Assembly: GCA_963676845.2 (NCBI GenBank)
Contig: CAXXKK010000008.1
Location: 1 to 64,000, forward strand
Length of the DNA stretch: 64,000 nucleotides
Direction of reading: 5' to 3'
DNA from: G963662675 sp963676845
GTDB lineage: Bacteria > Bacteroidota > Bacteroidia > Bacteroidales > Prolixibacteraceae
The notes beneath the pieces were generated by a model, which ran no database searches, had not been told where the DNA came from, and saw nothing but the letters and a program-made list of their open reading frames with translations. A program made the translations under genes and the position numbers. Each line of letters starts with the position of its first letter. Positions within the stretch are counted from its first letter, which is position 1. Below are positions 26,438 to 34,199 of this stretch, in pieces.

Positions 26438-27322
26438 ATGAAAAAGTTTCTATTACTATTTTTATTTATTCCTTTTTTTGTTTCTGCACAGGAATCTGTT
26501 GATTCGTTGAAATATTGGAAGACAGGCGGACTTGCATCTTTTAATTTTACACAAGTTTCTTTGTCCAATTGGGCTGCCGGAGGTAAAAGTACTGCCTCGG
26601 GAACAGTACTTTTAAATATGCATGCGAATTATGTTAAAGGAAAGACAAGTTGGGAAAACTCCTTAGATCTGGGTTATGGTTTGTTAAAAGAAGAAGATTC
26701 CAAGTTGATTAAGTCAGATGATAAGATTGATTTTAATTCAAAGATTGGAATTGAATTAAAGAACAATATGTTTTTTTCTTTGTTGTTTAATTATCGTTCT
26801 CAGTTTACTGAAGGTTACAAGTATCCGGATCGGGAAAATGTGATTTCGCGGTTTATGGCACCGGGTTATTTTACTCTTGCTTTGGGTGCAGACTATAAGC
26901 CGAATGAAAATTTTTCAGTGATGATTTCTCCATTAACAGGAAAGCTAACGGTTGTTGCAGATGATGATTTATCTAATGCGGGAGCTTTTGGTGTTACTCC
27001 AGGGGAAAAGAGCAGGATGGAATTAGGAGCATTTGTAAAGACCCAATTAAAAGTTGAGATTATAGAAAATGTTAGCTTGGAGACTAAATTTGATTTGTTC
27101 TCTAACTACCTGGATTCACCTGATAATATTGATGTACATTGGGATGTATTGGTAAATATGAAGATTAATGATTTTCTGTCAACCAATTTAGTTACAAATT
27201 TGATATATGACAATGACGTTAAGATCCCTATTGATAATAATGATGACGGAATTATTGATGCAAATGGAGCAAAAGTTCAATTTAAAGAATTATTTGGAGT
27301 TGGTCTTAACCTAAATTTCTAA
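26438..27322 (+). CDS. DUF3078 beta-barrel family protein
   Basis: 294 residues: signal peptide (about 1-17, ending VSAQ), then the DUF3078 opening YWKTGGLASFNFTQVSLSNWAAGG and a series of amphipathic strands ending GVGLNLNF with a terminal Phe, which suggests an outer-membrane barrel. The family is Bacteroidetes-specific and uncharacterised. It follows the MscS gene by 3 bp. Transcription probably ends at 27548-27577 or earlier. Confidence 0.85.
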   Translation: MKKFLLLFLFIPFFVSAQESVDSLKYWKTGGLASFNFTQVSLSNWAAGGKSTASGTVLLNMHANYVKGKTSWENSLDLGYGLLKEEDSKLIKSDDKIDFNSKIGIELKNNMFFSLLFNYRSQFTEGYKYPDRENVISRFMAPGYFTLALGADYKPNENFSVMISPLTGKLTVVADDDLSNAGAFGVTPGEKSRMELGAFVKTQLKVEIIENVSLETKFDLFSNYLDSPDNIDVHWDVLVNMKINDFLSTNLVTNLIYDNDVKIPIDNNDDGIIDANGAKVQFKELFGVGLNLNF

Positions 27323-27432
27323 AAAATGAAGATATTTCGGATGCTCTATTTAATATAAATAATTCGTTCATGTGTTAAAATAGGGTGTTTGATAAATTAT
27401 TTGGTAGGGTTCATATATTCGACATAAAAAAT

Positions 27433-27465
27433 TTTGAATATAAATAATTAAATGTCTTAAATTTG
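27433..27465 (+). promoter_or_regulatory. Promoter of a candidate small RNA
   Basis: -33 TTTG (27433-27436) and -7 TAAATTTG (27458-27465) with 21 bp between, a full match to the Bacteroidetes consensus, and no ORF downstream. Confidence 0.55.
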
Positions 27466-27471
27466 GAATAC

Positions 27472-27577
27472 AATTCCTATATGGAAACATATAGTGAAAC
27501 CAGTTTAATTTTTCTCTTTCATTCCACTCTTAAGCGCACAAGCATCTAAGCCGGTAGGTTCTCTATCGGCTTTTTTT
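27472..27577 (+). ncRNA. Candidate small RNA, about 105 nt
   Basis: It begins a few bases after a strong promoter (27433-27465) and ends at a strong terminator (27548-27577), with no ORF of useful length between. It lies in the gap between the convergent DUF3078 and TonB receptor genes. Sequence class not recognised. The alternative is that it is simply the 3' UTR of the MscS/DUF3078 transcript. Confidence 0.45.
27548..27577 (+). terminator. Intrinsic terminator
   Basis: 10-bp stem AAGCCGGTAG / CTATCGGCTT (one G-T pair), 5-nt loop and a run of seven T. Ends the candidate small RNA and any read-through from the MscS/DUF3078 operon. Confidence 0.88.
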
Positions 27578-27698
27578 CTTTTTAATAAAGTATGAATATG
27601 GGGAATTGACTATGGTGAAAGGCTTTTAGCTGATTTCGTTACTTATAAAAATGAGAGGGCACAATTAAGGTTCGGCTTTTTGACCATTTTTAAAATAG

Positions 27699-27726
27699 AA
27701 AAGCTGACTCCGAAGAGACAGCTTTT
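27699..27726 (-). terminator. Terminator of the TonB receptor gene
   Basis: 8-bp stem AAAAGCTG / CAGCTTTT with a T-rich tail on the minus strand, 31 bp after the receptor stop. Confidence 0.65.
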
Positions 27727-27756
27727 TCATGGGAAGAGAGTGTTATGTGAGGAAGC

Positions 27757-30108
27757 TTAGAGTATATTTCCAAATTTTAATCCAATATAGAATGTTCGGG
27801 GAGCTAAAGGACCATAAACGTATCCTGGATCCCGATCAACACCAGAATCAAAGTCATCCTGGTATGAATTGAAAATGTTTTTTATCCCTCCGTAAAGCTG
27901 TAGTGATAGTTCATCATCTAATTTGAAGTTATGACTTAATTTCGCACCTAAATCAAAGAATGGATCTGATTCGTTTAACTGTCCTGCTTCAGGATCAACT
28001 ATTGTATTCCCGAAATAAGGGACTAACATTTTCCCTGTATAGTTTCCATTTAAAGAAAAATTAAATAACGTACCAGGTGAATATGTCAAAGTAAAATAGC
28101 CATAAGAGTCTGGTGTACGGAAAAATTTCTTTTCTCCAAATTCCTGTTCTGATTCGTATTTACTACTTTGCAAAGTATAGCCCGATTGCCATATAAAGTC
28201 TGATCCTTTAGATGCATTAAATTCAAAGTTAATACCTTGCACAATTGCACCTTCTTCAGCATTGATACGTGTGTATGTTACTGTTCCATCTTCGTCAGGT
28301 TCTCCATATTCATTCACGAAAGGATTATCAAGACTCGTATAAAAACCTTCTGCGAGTAGCTGTATTTGCCAGTTACCCAATGCTTTGGTGAAATCTAAAG
28401 ATCCGGTATAACTTTGAGACGTTTCCTGTGTTAGATCAGGATCGTTTTCATGAATTACTTTTCTTGCTCCTGATGTTTCAATATGCAAATCTTCATCAAA
28501 AATTTGTGGAGCACGATAACCTTTAGCATAACTTGCCCGGAACTGAAGTTCATCTGTAATGTCGAATAGGAAACTTGCTCGTGGGCTAAATACATTGCCA
28601 TCAATTTTGTCAGATTCCCCTTGTTTATCTTCTATGTTGTAATGTTCTGTCCTGAAGCCAATTGATAACCGAAATTTATCGGCAACCCATTCGTTTTGAG
28701 CAAAGAAACCATATGTTGAAACAGCTTGATCAGCAACTTGAGTGTTTTCTTTATGTTCTAAAGTTTCCAGGTCGAGATATCCTAATTTTTTATCTTCCAA
28801 AGCACTGGAAGTCATCTCTGCACCTACTACTAATTCGGATGGCAAGAACAAGAACTTCTCAACATCTTTGTGAAGTTGAGTTCCTATATTATAGGAGAAA
28901 TCTTTTGTTTTTCCGTAGGCAGATAAGTCCTGTTCAGCACCATAGTATGTGTCTCTGTCAACACTTTGAAATGCTCCGTAAATGCTAAATTTATCATGAT
29001 CGTTATATAATTTGTCAAATGATAGACTCATGGAATTTATTTCATGGTCAATTGCCTCTGAGATATCAGCTTCGTGGTTGGGTTTTTCAAAATCATTACC
29101 TCCTCTTCTCGACTCATCAATATAAAAATAGTCAAGGGTTATTTTGGAGCGTGCACCAACGTTTTGAAAGAAACTGGCACCAAAAGTACTATTGTTGATT
29201 TTTGACATTTCAGAAAAACCATCATCATTAGCATCATAAGCATCACGTTTACGTTTAAAACCATAAATGCTTAAACCTGAACGATAATCACTGCTAACAA
29301 CAGAACCATTAATATTCAAATTGTAATCTGTTGTTCCATCTTCACCAATAGCGGAAATGGATGAATTTACGGTGTATGAGTCGGTAACCGGCTCTTTTGT
29401 TATCAGGTTAATTGTTCCGGCAATGGCATTTCCTCCGAAAAGGGCAGAACCACCTCCACGAACGACCTCAATTCGGTCAATCATATTCGATGGAATTAGC
29501 TCTAGTCCGTAAACTCCGGCCAATCCGCTAAATACAGGGCGACTGTTAATTAGAATTTGCGAATAAGGACCTTCCAGTCCATTCATACGGACTTGTGTAA
29601 AACCACAGTTTTGGCAATTGTTTTCAAGTCGTACTCCCGGAGTGAAATTAAGTCCTTCACTTAAGGTAACACTTTGAGAGCGTTCCATTAATTTAGGACT
29701 AATGCTGCTGATAATTGTTGGGGCATCTTTTCTGGATTTCTCACTGCGGTCTGCTGAAACAACAACTTGCTCCAGTCCGATCATGTCGGGTTCCATTTCT
29801 GCCATCAGGGTAATTTCTTCCCCATCAACCAGAGTAACAGTATACTCGGCACTTTTATAACCAACAGCTGAAAATACAATGGTTTGTTCTCCAACAGGTG
29901 CTCCAATTAAACTATAGTGCCCGGTAAGGTCTGCTATTGTTGCAATATTTGTTCCTTTTACAGAAATTGTGGCAAATGGAATATGGTCCCCACAACATGT
30001 TACGTCACCAAATAACATAGTATCTGGTTTTTTTTCTGTTGGAGTTCCTTCACCCAACGCAAATATAAATAGATGTAGCATAATAGCTACGAGATATAAT
30101 TTTCTCAT
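27757..30108 (-). CDS. TonB-dependent receptor, probable metal or cofactor uptake
   Basis: 783 residues: signal peptide (~1-20), carboxypeptidase-like domain (about 33-110) opening with GDVTCCGDHIPFATISVKG, plug domain (VVVSADRSEKSRKDAPTIIS, RLENNCQNCGFTQVRMNGLEG, IEVVRGGGSALFGGNAIAGTINLIT; about 120-245) and a barrel to the C-terminus. The plug is of the BtuB/CirA/FecA kind, not SusC. Vicinal cysteines (CC, residues 38-39) and a C-x-x-C in the plug are unusual. A small His-rich membrane protein is encoded 160 bp upstream on the same strand, which points to a metal ion or metal chelate as ligand. Confidence 0.87.
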   Translation of the reverse strand: MRKLYLVAIMLHLFIFALGEGTPTEKKPDTMLFGDVTCCGDHIPFATISVKGTNIATIADLTGHYSLIGAPVGEQTIVFSAVGYKSAEYTVTLVDGEEITLMAEMEPDMIGLEQVVVSADRSEKSRKDAPTIISSISPKLMERSQSVTLSEGLNFTPGVRLENNCQNCGFTQVRMNGLEGPYSQILINSRPVFSGLAGVYGLELIPSNMIDRIEVVRGGGSALFGGNAIAGTINLITKEPVTDSYTVNSSISAIGEDGTTDYNLNINGSVVSSDYRSGLSIYGFKRKRDAYDANDDGFSEMSKINNSTFGASFFQNVGARSKITLDYFYIDESRRGGNDFEKPNHEADISEAIDHEINSMSLSFDKLYNDHDKFSIYGAFQSVDRDTYYGAEQDLSAYGKTKDFSYNIGTQLHKDVEKFLFLPSELVVGAEMTSSALEDKKLGYLDLETLEHKENTQVADQAVSTYGFFAQNEWVADKFRLSIGFRTEHYNIEDKQGESDKIDGNVFSPRASFLFDITDELQFRASYAKGYRAPQIFDEDLHIETSGARKVIHENDPDLTQETSQSYTGSLDFTKALGNWQIQLLAEGFYTSLDNPFVNEYGEPDEDGTVTYTRINAEEGAIVQGINFEFNASKGSDFIWQSGYTLQSSKYESEQEFGEKKFFRTPDSYGYFTLTYSPGTLFNFSLNGNYTGKMLVPYFGNTIVDPEAGQLNESDPFFDLGAKLSHNFKLDDELSLQLYGGIKNIFNSYQDDFDSGVDRDPGYVYGPLAPRTFYIGLKFGNIL

Positions 30109-30268
30109 AATTAATATATTATATCTAATTTCCTGCTGAAATCAGATAAATGGATTTTGTTTTGTTATTTTTTGATAATGATCAATACATTAGACTTTAT
30201 AATCATAATGTAAATCTATTGAATTAGAAAACCTGTATTAGATTCTAATTCTACAATGATGTTTTATT

Positions 30269-30634
30269 TTATGAAAGAAAAAATGAGGGAGGACCTCTAA
30301 GGCTAAGAACATTAGGGCGTTCTTCAATATGAATTAATAAAGGTAAATCATAACTCTCTTCAACTTTAAAAATGGCTAGTAGTTGCTCAAGATGAATTTC
30401 TTCTTCACCTAAATAATTAACGGAAAAGCCATGATAAAAAGAAAACTCTTTTGAAGTATGTTCGTGGGGTGAATCTTTTTCTGAATGAGAATTAAAAGGG
30501 TGGGCATGCCTTATCACGATCCCGTTTGCCATGATATGCACGTGCATATTTAAAATTGAATTTACCAACAATATTAAATAGAGCGGCAAAATCAATAATA
30601 TACTGAGGCGTATATGTTTCCTGATTGTGAGCAT
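30269..30634 (-). CDS. Small His-rich membrane-anchored protein upstream of the TonB receptor
   Basis: 121 residues. One N-terminal membrane segment (about 9-27), then a histidine-rich stretch MHVHIMANGIVIRHAHPF (about 30-48) and SHSEKDSPHEHTSKE, about ten His in 40 residues, and a less polar C-terminal half. I do not recognise a named family, but short proteins with this H-x-H ... HAHPF pattern are found beside Bacteroidetes metal-uptake receptors. A periplasmic metal-binding role is inferred. A -7 box (TACTTTTG, minus strand, 30643-30650) lies 8 bp before the ATG. Confidence 0.65.
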   Translation of the reverse strand: MLTIRKHIRLSILLILPLYLILLVNSILNMHVHIMANGIVIRHAHPFNSHSEKDSPHEHTSKEFSFYHGFSVNYLGEEEIHLEQLLAIFKVEESYDLPLLIHIEERPNVLSLRGPPSFFLS

Positions 30635-30750
30635 TTCTTTTGCAAAAGTATTTAATCTCTTAAGAAAATCTATTCATAGAGTCTTATTTAGACCAAATAA
30701 AACAAATAGTTTAAGATTCTTTTATGAATGTGTAAATAATGGAGCCAAAA

Positions 30751-30785
30751 AAAGCTTATCATTTTATATTTAAATGATAAGCTTT
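30751..30785 (-). terminator. Terminator of the SPOR lipoprotein gene
   Basis: Perfect 14-bp stem AAAGCTTATCATTT / AAATGATAAGCTTT with a T-run on the minus strand, 53 bp after the stop. Confidence 0.82.
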
Positions 30786-30838
30786 CAATTCTGTTTAACC
30801 CAAATGCCTTTGCATATTTGAGGCTAAATAATTTTAAT

Positions 30839-31321
30839 TTATTTTTTTATAAGAAGCCAAGTATCGTAATATTTTGGGAAATCATTTCTGATTTGGTGCA
30901 CACGTTGGCGAGCTGCTGTTTCTTCGGTGAAAGAACCTACGCATACTCGATAATAACCAGTTTCACTATGCAGAATGATTGGGGCAAATCCCTGGGGTGT
31001 TAATTCTTCTTTATACCTATTTGCATTATCCGAAGAACTAAAACTTCCAATTATAACAAAGAAACTGCTGCCGGCATATTTTGTCGCATCATCTCTTTGT
31101 TCAAAAGTAAACGACTCTTCCTGCGTACGAACGGGTGCATCTGTTTCTTCATACATCACATCTGAAGATGGATTTTCGCGGGTTGTTTCCGTAGGTTGAG
31201 TTGAAAAAACTTTTGTTTGAGGTTGTTCCTGTACGGGTTCACTTTTTTCCATACTCTGAAAAACTTTACATCCAGACAGTAACATGCTTATTACAATGGC
31301 TCCTAAAAAGATCTTCTTCAT
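30839..31321 (-). CDS. SPOR domain lipoprotein
   Basis: 160 residues: lipoprotein signal with lipobox LLSGC (Cys18), a Pro/Gln/Thr-rich linker (about 25-75), then a SPOR domain (about 80-155: SSFFVIIGSFSSSDNANRYKEEL, HSETGYYRVCVGSF, ARQRVHQIR). SPOR binds denuded septal peptidoglycan, so the protein probably localises to the division site or cell wall. A -7 box (TAGTTTTG, minus strand, 31351-31358) lies 29 bp upstream. Confidence 0.85.
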   Translation of the reverse strand: MKKIFLGAIVISMLLSGCKVFQSMEKSEPVQEQPQTKVFSTQPTETTRENPSSDVMYEETDAPVRTQEESFTFEQRDDATKYAGSSFFVIIGSFSSSDNANRYKEELTPQGFAPIILHSETGYYRVCVGSFTEETAARQRVHQIRNDFPKYYDTWLLIKK

Positions 31322-31420
31322 TTCCTTTAAAGTTTAATTAAATTCACTTACAAAACTACGAAAAAGGATGCTAGCTTATTGTGTATTAGTAAAATGATTA
31401 TTAACTATTCAGTGTTAAAA

Positions 31421-31666
31421 CTAAAAATTTAGCTTTTTTCTGAGATGGTAATATCCGCTTTTTGTCCGGTAAAATCGTACTCGTCTGATTGCCTGTTCTT
31501 TTTCCGAGAATTTTTCATGATAAACGATGGACCATGGAGAGTATTGACGGGTTTCCTTTATCAATCCATTGTTGTGGGCCTGCTCGGTTTTTTTCAAGTC
31601 AGTGCAAACACCAAAGTGAAACTTTTGATGTTCAAGATTAAAAGCAGCGTATGAATAATAAGTCAT
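31421..31666 (-). CDS. GIY-YIG fold protein with the catalytic residues replaced
   Basis: 81 residues, one GIY-YIG domain by fold landmarks: YYSYAAF (GIY position), FHFGVCTDL (YIG position), HNNG and YSPWSIVYHEKF. Aligned with the GIY-YIG protein at 33841-34086, the catalytic Arg of the D-K-R-L segment is Thr and the metal-binding Glu of the A-R-E-L-E segment is Val. It therefore looks inactive as a nuclease and may only bind nucleic acid. A perfect -7 box (TATTTTTG, minus strand, 31671-31678) ends 5 bp before the ATG, so the mRNA may be leaderless. Confidence 0.65.
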   Translation of the reverse strand: MTYYSYAAFNLEHQKFHFGVCTDLKKTEQAHNNGLIKETRQYSPWSIVYHEKFSEKEQAIRRVRFYRTKSGYYHLRKKLNF

Positions 31667-31793
31667 GCTGCAAAAATAGGAAAAGAAATGTCATAATCTT
31701 CAATCTGCTTGTTGTGAATTCCATGTTCATGCTATTCAGGCTTTATTTGTCCAAATTTCATTAATTTCACATTCCCTAAACAAACTTCGTATA

Positions 31794-32918
31794 ATGACAT
31801 CAAAAATTACAAAGCTTTTCACCGTTTTACTTAGTGTAATTATCCTGTTTTCTTGTCAGGATGATTTTGATAATGATCGTAACTCAGACGAACTTGAGAA
31901 ACAAATAGGACAAATGCTTTTGGTTGGTTTCCGAGGGACAGAATTAACGGAAGATAATCATATAATTACTGATATAACCGACCATAACCTTGGGGGTGTT
32001 ATTTTATATGAAAAAGATGGACCTAGCCAGTCGAGACCTCGCAATATTGAATCTCCCGAACAAGTCAAACAGCTTGTGGCAGGTTTGAAGTCGCATAGTG
32101 ATGGGAAACTTTTAGTTGCGATTGATCAGGAAGGAGGCGTTGTTGATCGCTTAAAATCTTCATACGGTTTTCCGGAAACAGTTACTTCTCAATATTTAGG
32201 AGAATTGAATAGGGAAGATTCAACCCGATATTACGCAAGTGTTATGGCACAAACACTGGATGAATTGGGTGTAAATGTAAATTTTTCTCCTGTTGTCGAT
32301 TTAAACGTAAATCCTGAAAGCCCGGCAATTGGTGCTTTAGGTCGGAGTTTTTCAGCAAAGCCGGATACTGTGGTTTTTCATGCCGGGATTTTTATAGATG
32401 AACATGAAAAGCTCGATATCTTGAATTGCTGTAAACATTTTCCCGGTCACGGAAGTGCAACTGCAGATTCTCACCTGGGTTTAACGGATGTAACTGATAC
32501 CTGGGATGAAATTGAACTGGAACCTTACCGACAGCTTATTAATTCAGGAAAGTGCAAGATGATTATGAGTGCCCATGTTTTTAACCAAAACCTGGATGCG
32601 GATTATCCGGCAACTTTATCAAAGAAAATCCTGACCGATATTTTGAGGGATGAATTGGCTTTTGATGGAGTTATTGTTTCCGATGCTATGGAAATGGGAG
32701 CTATAAAAGATAATTTTGGTTTGAAGGAAGCCATTGAAAAATCTATAAATGCCGGATGTGATATCCTGGTTTTCTCCAATAATATTAATGAATATAACCC
32801 TAATATTGTCACTGAAGCTATTGCTTTAATAAAGGAACTTGTTGAGGAAGGAAAAATAACTGAAGAAAGAATTCAGGAATCTTATAACCGGATTTTACAG
32901 TTAAAGGCGGAGTTATAA
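31794..32918 (+). CDS. GH3 beta-N-acetylhexosaminidase (NagZ-like) lipoprotein
   Basis: 374 residues. Lipoprotein signal with lipobox LFSC (Cys22). GH3 N-terminal barrel: IGQMLLVGFRG (~40), DQEGGVVDRL (~113), NVNFSPVVDLN (~160), the KHFPGHGSATADSHLGL loop (~213) carrying the His acid/base of NagZ-type enzymes, and the nucleophile Asp in VSDAMEMGAI (~300). It lacks the GH3 C-terminal domain, as NagZ does. It removes GlcNAc from muropeptides or other glycans; the lipid anchor points to the envelope, unlike cytosolic NagZ. Confidence 0.87.
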   Translation: MTSKITKLFTVLLSVIILFSCQDDFDNDRNSDELEKQIGQMLLVGFRGTELTEDNHIITDITDHNLGGVILYEKDGPSQSRPRNIESPEQVKQLVAGLKSHSDGKLLVAIDQEGGVVDRLKSSYGFPETVTSQYLGELNREDSTRYYASVMAQTLDELGVNVNFSPVVDLNVNPESPAIGALGRSFSAKPDTVVFHAGIFIDEHEKLDILNCCKHFPGHGSATADSHLGLTDVTDTWDEIELEPYRQLINSGKCKMIMSAHVFNQNLDADYPATLSKKILTDILRDELAFDGVIVSDAMEMGAIKDNFGLKEAIEKSINAGCDILVFSNNINEYNPNIVTEAIALIKELVEEGKITEERIQESYNRILQLKAEL

Positions 32919-32949
32919 GTAATTTCAATAAAAGCCTTAAAATACACAC

Positions 32950-32991
32950 AAAAAAGGAGCCTATTTCATTTTCTTGAAAAGCTCCTTTTTT
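32950..32991. terminator. Bidirectional terminator between the GH3 and PEGA genes
   Basis: Perfect 11-bp stem AAAAAAGGAGC / GCTCCTTTTTT: T-runs on both strands between convergent genes. Confidence 0.85.
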
Positions 32992-33016
32992 AAATTTTAT
33001 ATCAGAAATTTGTATG

Positions 33017-33493
33017 TCAATTTTGCCTTTCCAGTTGGCCAACTTTTTCCCATTCAGGATTTGGACTCATAACAACTGTCAGATATAATCCATCAGCAGA
33101 ATTATAAGAGGTACTATTGCCATTCTTTAAATCAGCTTCAATCTGATCAGGTGTCAATTTATACATACCTCCTGTTATTGCATCAACTGCAAGGCCTATT
33201 AAGCCTCCAAATACTATGTTCCCTGCAATCCATCCATCTACTTTTCTTGTAAACTTAGTTTCATAAGGAAGATAGCCATTTAAATTAATTTGTACCATGT
33301 GGTGATCTTTTCTTGAAAGATCAACAGTTATGGGTGTTTTGCCTTCATCTCTCCCATCAATAGTAACTGTTGCTTTTGAAGGATTACTTGAAATTGAAAC
33401 TGATTGTCTGGAGCCATGAATGATTGAGGCACAGTTAGTAAACATTATTGCAGAAAGAGCAATAAAAACAATTGATAAAAATCTTTTCATCAT
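33017..33493 (-). CDS. PEGA domain lipoprotein
   Basis: 158 residues: signal peptide with Cys21 (IMFTNCASIIHG), then a PEGA domain (about 30-75: VSISSNPSKATVTIDGRDEGKTP split as two strands, HHMVQINLNGY) and a Gly-rich hydrophobic hairpin (WIAGNIVFGGLIGLAVDAITGGMYKL, in two parts about 90-118) that may touch the membrane. This layout is common in Bacteroidetes envelope lipoproteins of unknown function. Two adjacent ATG codons (33493, 33490) are possible starts. Confidence 0.82.
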   Translation of the reverse strand: MMKRFLSIVFIALSAIMFTNCASIIHGSRQSVSISSNPSKATVTIDGRDEGKTPITVDLSRKDHHMVQINLNGYLPYETKFTRKVDGWIAGNIVFGGLIGLAVDAITGGMYKLTPDQIEADLKNGNSTSYNSADGLYLTVVMSPNPEWEKVGQLERQN

Positions 33494-33723
33494 GATTTAT
33501 TTTATAAAATTAGTAACGCTAAATTATAATATTTTAATCATATGTATCACAATTATTTTAAGTTAATAAATTTTTATATTAATAAAATGAAATATTTAAA
33601 AGAATGCTGTTATAATAAGACTATATTTATTGTCTAATTATTATTTGTGTTTGAATTGAAGGTATTATTATATTGATAATCTTAAATAATATAAAGAAAT
33701 AAAATTATCTAAATATTACTGAC
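33494..33723. other. Very AT-rich intergenic stretch
   Basis: Nearly all A/T from about 33520 to 33720, with no ORF, DnaA-box cluster or repeat that I can identify. It separates the PEGA gene from the tRNA-Arg/GIY-YIG locus. Confidence 0.4.
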
Positions 33724-33772
33724 AAAAAAGAAGAGTTCTATAAATCAATAATTTATAGAACTCTTCTTTTTT
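33724..33772 (-). terminator. Terminator of the tRNA-Arg transcript
   Basis: Perfect 22-bp stem with a 5-nt loop, ending in TTTTTT on the minus strand, starting 3 nt after the encoded CCA of tRNA-Arg. Confidence 0.9.
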
Positions 33773-33778
33773 AAATGG

Positions 33779-33850
33779 TAGTCCCGACGGGAATCGAACC
33801 CATATCTACAGTTTAGGAAACTGCTATTCTATCCGTTGAACTACGGGACC
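33779..33850 (-). tRNA. tRNA-Arg(CCU)
   Basis: Complete cloverleaf on the minus strand, 72 nt: acceptor GGTCCCG / CGGGACT (G1-T72 wobble), D stem GTTC / GAAT, anticodon stem GCAGT / ACTGT around loop TTCCTAA (anticodon CCU, decoding AGG), four-base variable loop, T arm ATGGG / CCCGT. CCA is encoded (33776-33778). The 5' end overlaps the last codons of the GIY-YIG ORF, and its first 50 nt are duplicated 283 bp upstream. No promoter is visible directly upstream, so it is probably processed from a longer transcript starting near 34193. Confidence 0.95.
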
Positions 33851-34086
33851 ATTTTCTTTAATTTCTCTTTTCCTATTCCGGATTTATAATATTTTTCTAA
33901 TTCTCTAGCTTCAATTCTTGTTTCACAACTTTCTGTATAAATGACTTTCCAAGGCCTGTATCCCTTTGTTGATTTTGTCTTTCCAGAGTTATGCTCTTTC
34001 AATCTTTTATCCACATTAGTAGTGAAACCAACATAAATTCTGGCATCAACATCACTCTTTAGGGCATATACAGTATATTCCATCAT
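33841..34086 (-). CDS. GIY-YIG endonuclease family protein embedded in the tRNA-Arg locus
   Basis: 81 residues (80 from the second Met), one GIY-YIG domain: YTVYAL (GIY), RIYVGFTTN (YIG), catalytic Arg in DKRLKEHN, GYRPWKVIY and the metal-binding Glu in EARELEKYYKS. All key residues are present, so nuclease activity is plausible. The first ATG is the last base triplet of the duplicated tRNA fragment; the second ATG (34083) is the likely ancestral start. The stop codon TAG and the two codons before it (Val-Pro) are nucleotides 2-10 of the intact tRNA-Arg. The ORF itself contains an AGG codon (in GYRPW), read by this tRNA. Related small proteins include YhbQ-type and homing GIY-YIG nucleases. 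Confidence 0.85.
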   Translation of the reverse strand: MMEYTVYALKSDVDARIYVGFTTNVDKRLKEHNSGKTKSTKGYRPWKVIYTESCETRIEARELEKYYKSGIGKEKLKKMVP

Positions 34087-34153
34087 ATCTACAGTTTAGG
34101 AAACTGCTATTCCCTGCCTACCGGCAGGCAGGTATCCGTTGAACTACGGGACC
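34084..34153 (-). pseudogene. tRNA-Arg(CCU) 5' fragment, interrupted by a 20-bp palindrome
   Basis: 50 nt identical to nucleotides 1-50 of the intact tRNA-Arg (acceptor 5' strand, D arm, anticodon arm, start of the T stem). It lacks the T loop and 3' acceptor strand, so it cannot fold into a tRNA. A 20-bp near-palindrome (34113-34132) splits it at the D loop. Together with the intact copy it forms direct repeats around the GIY-YIG ORF. Confidence 0.9.
34113..34132. repeat. 20-bp CCTGCCT...AGGCAGG palindrome inside the tRNA fragment
   Basis: 7-bp arms CCTGCCT / AGGCAGG around a 6-nt centre. The exact insertion is visible by comparison with the intact tRNA, so this is a discrete mobile or amplified palindrome, not decay. 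No second copy was seen in the window. Confidence 0.7.
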
Positions 34154-34199
34154 ATCATTCATGAAATCATGGTAGATGAATTTCACAAAATTTGCCCTG

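Noticed and set aside
33520..33720. Replication origin in the AT-rich stretch
   Set aside because: No DnaA-box cluster and no dnaA, dnaN or gidA nearby; AT-richness alone is not enough.
34084..34153. Second functional tRNA-Arg gene
   Set aside because: Only the first 50 nt are present, the T loop and 3' acceptor are missing, and the D loop holds a 20-bp insert.
33776..34153. Group I or group II intron carrying a GIY-YIG gene in the tRNA
   Set aside because: The downstream tRNA is complete and the ORF occupies almost all the space between repeats, leaving no room for a ribozyme core.
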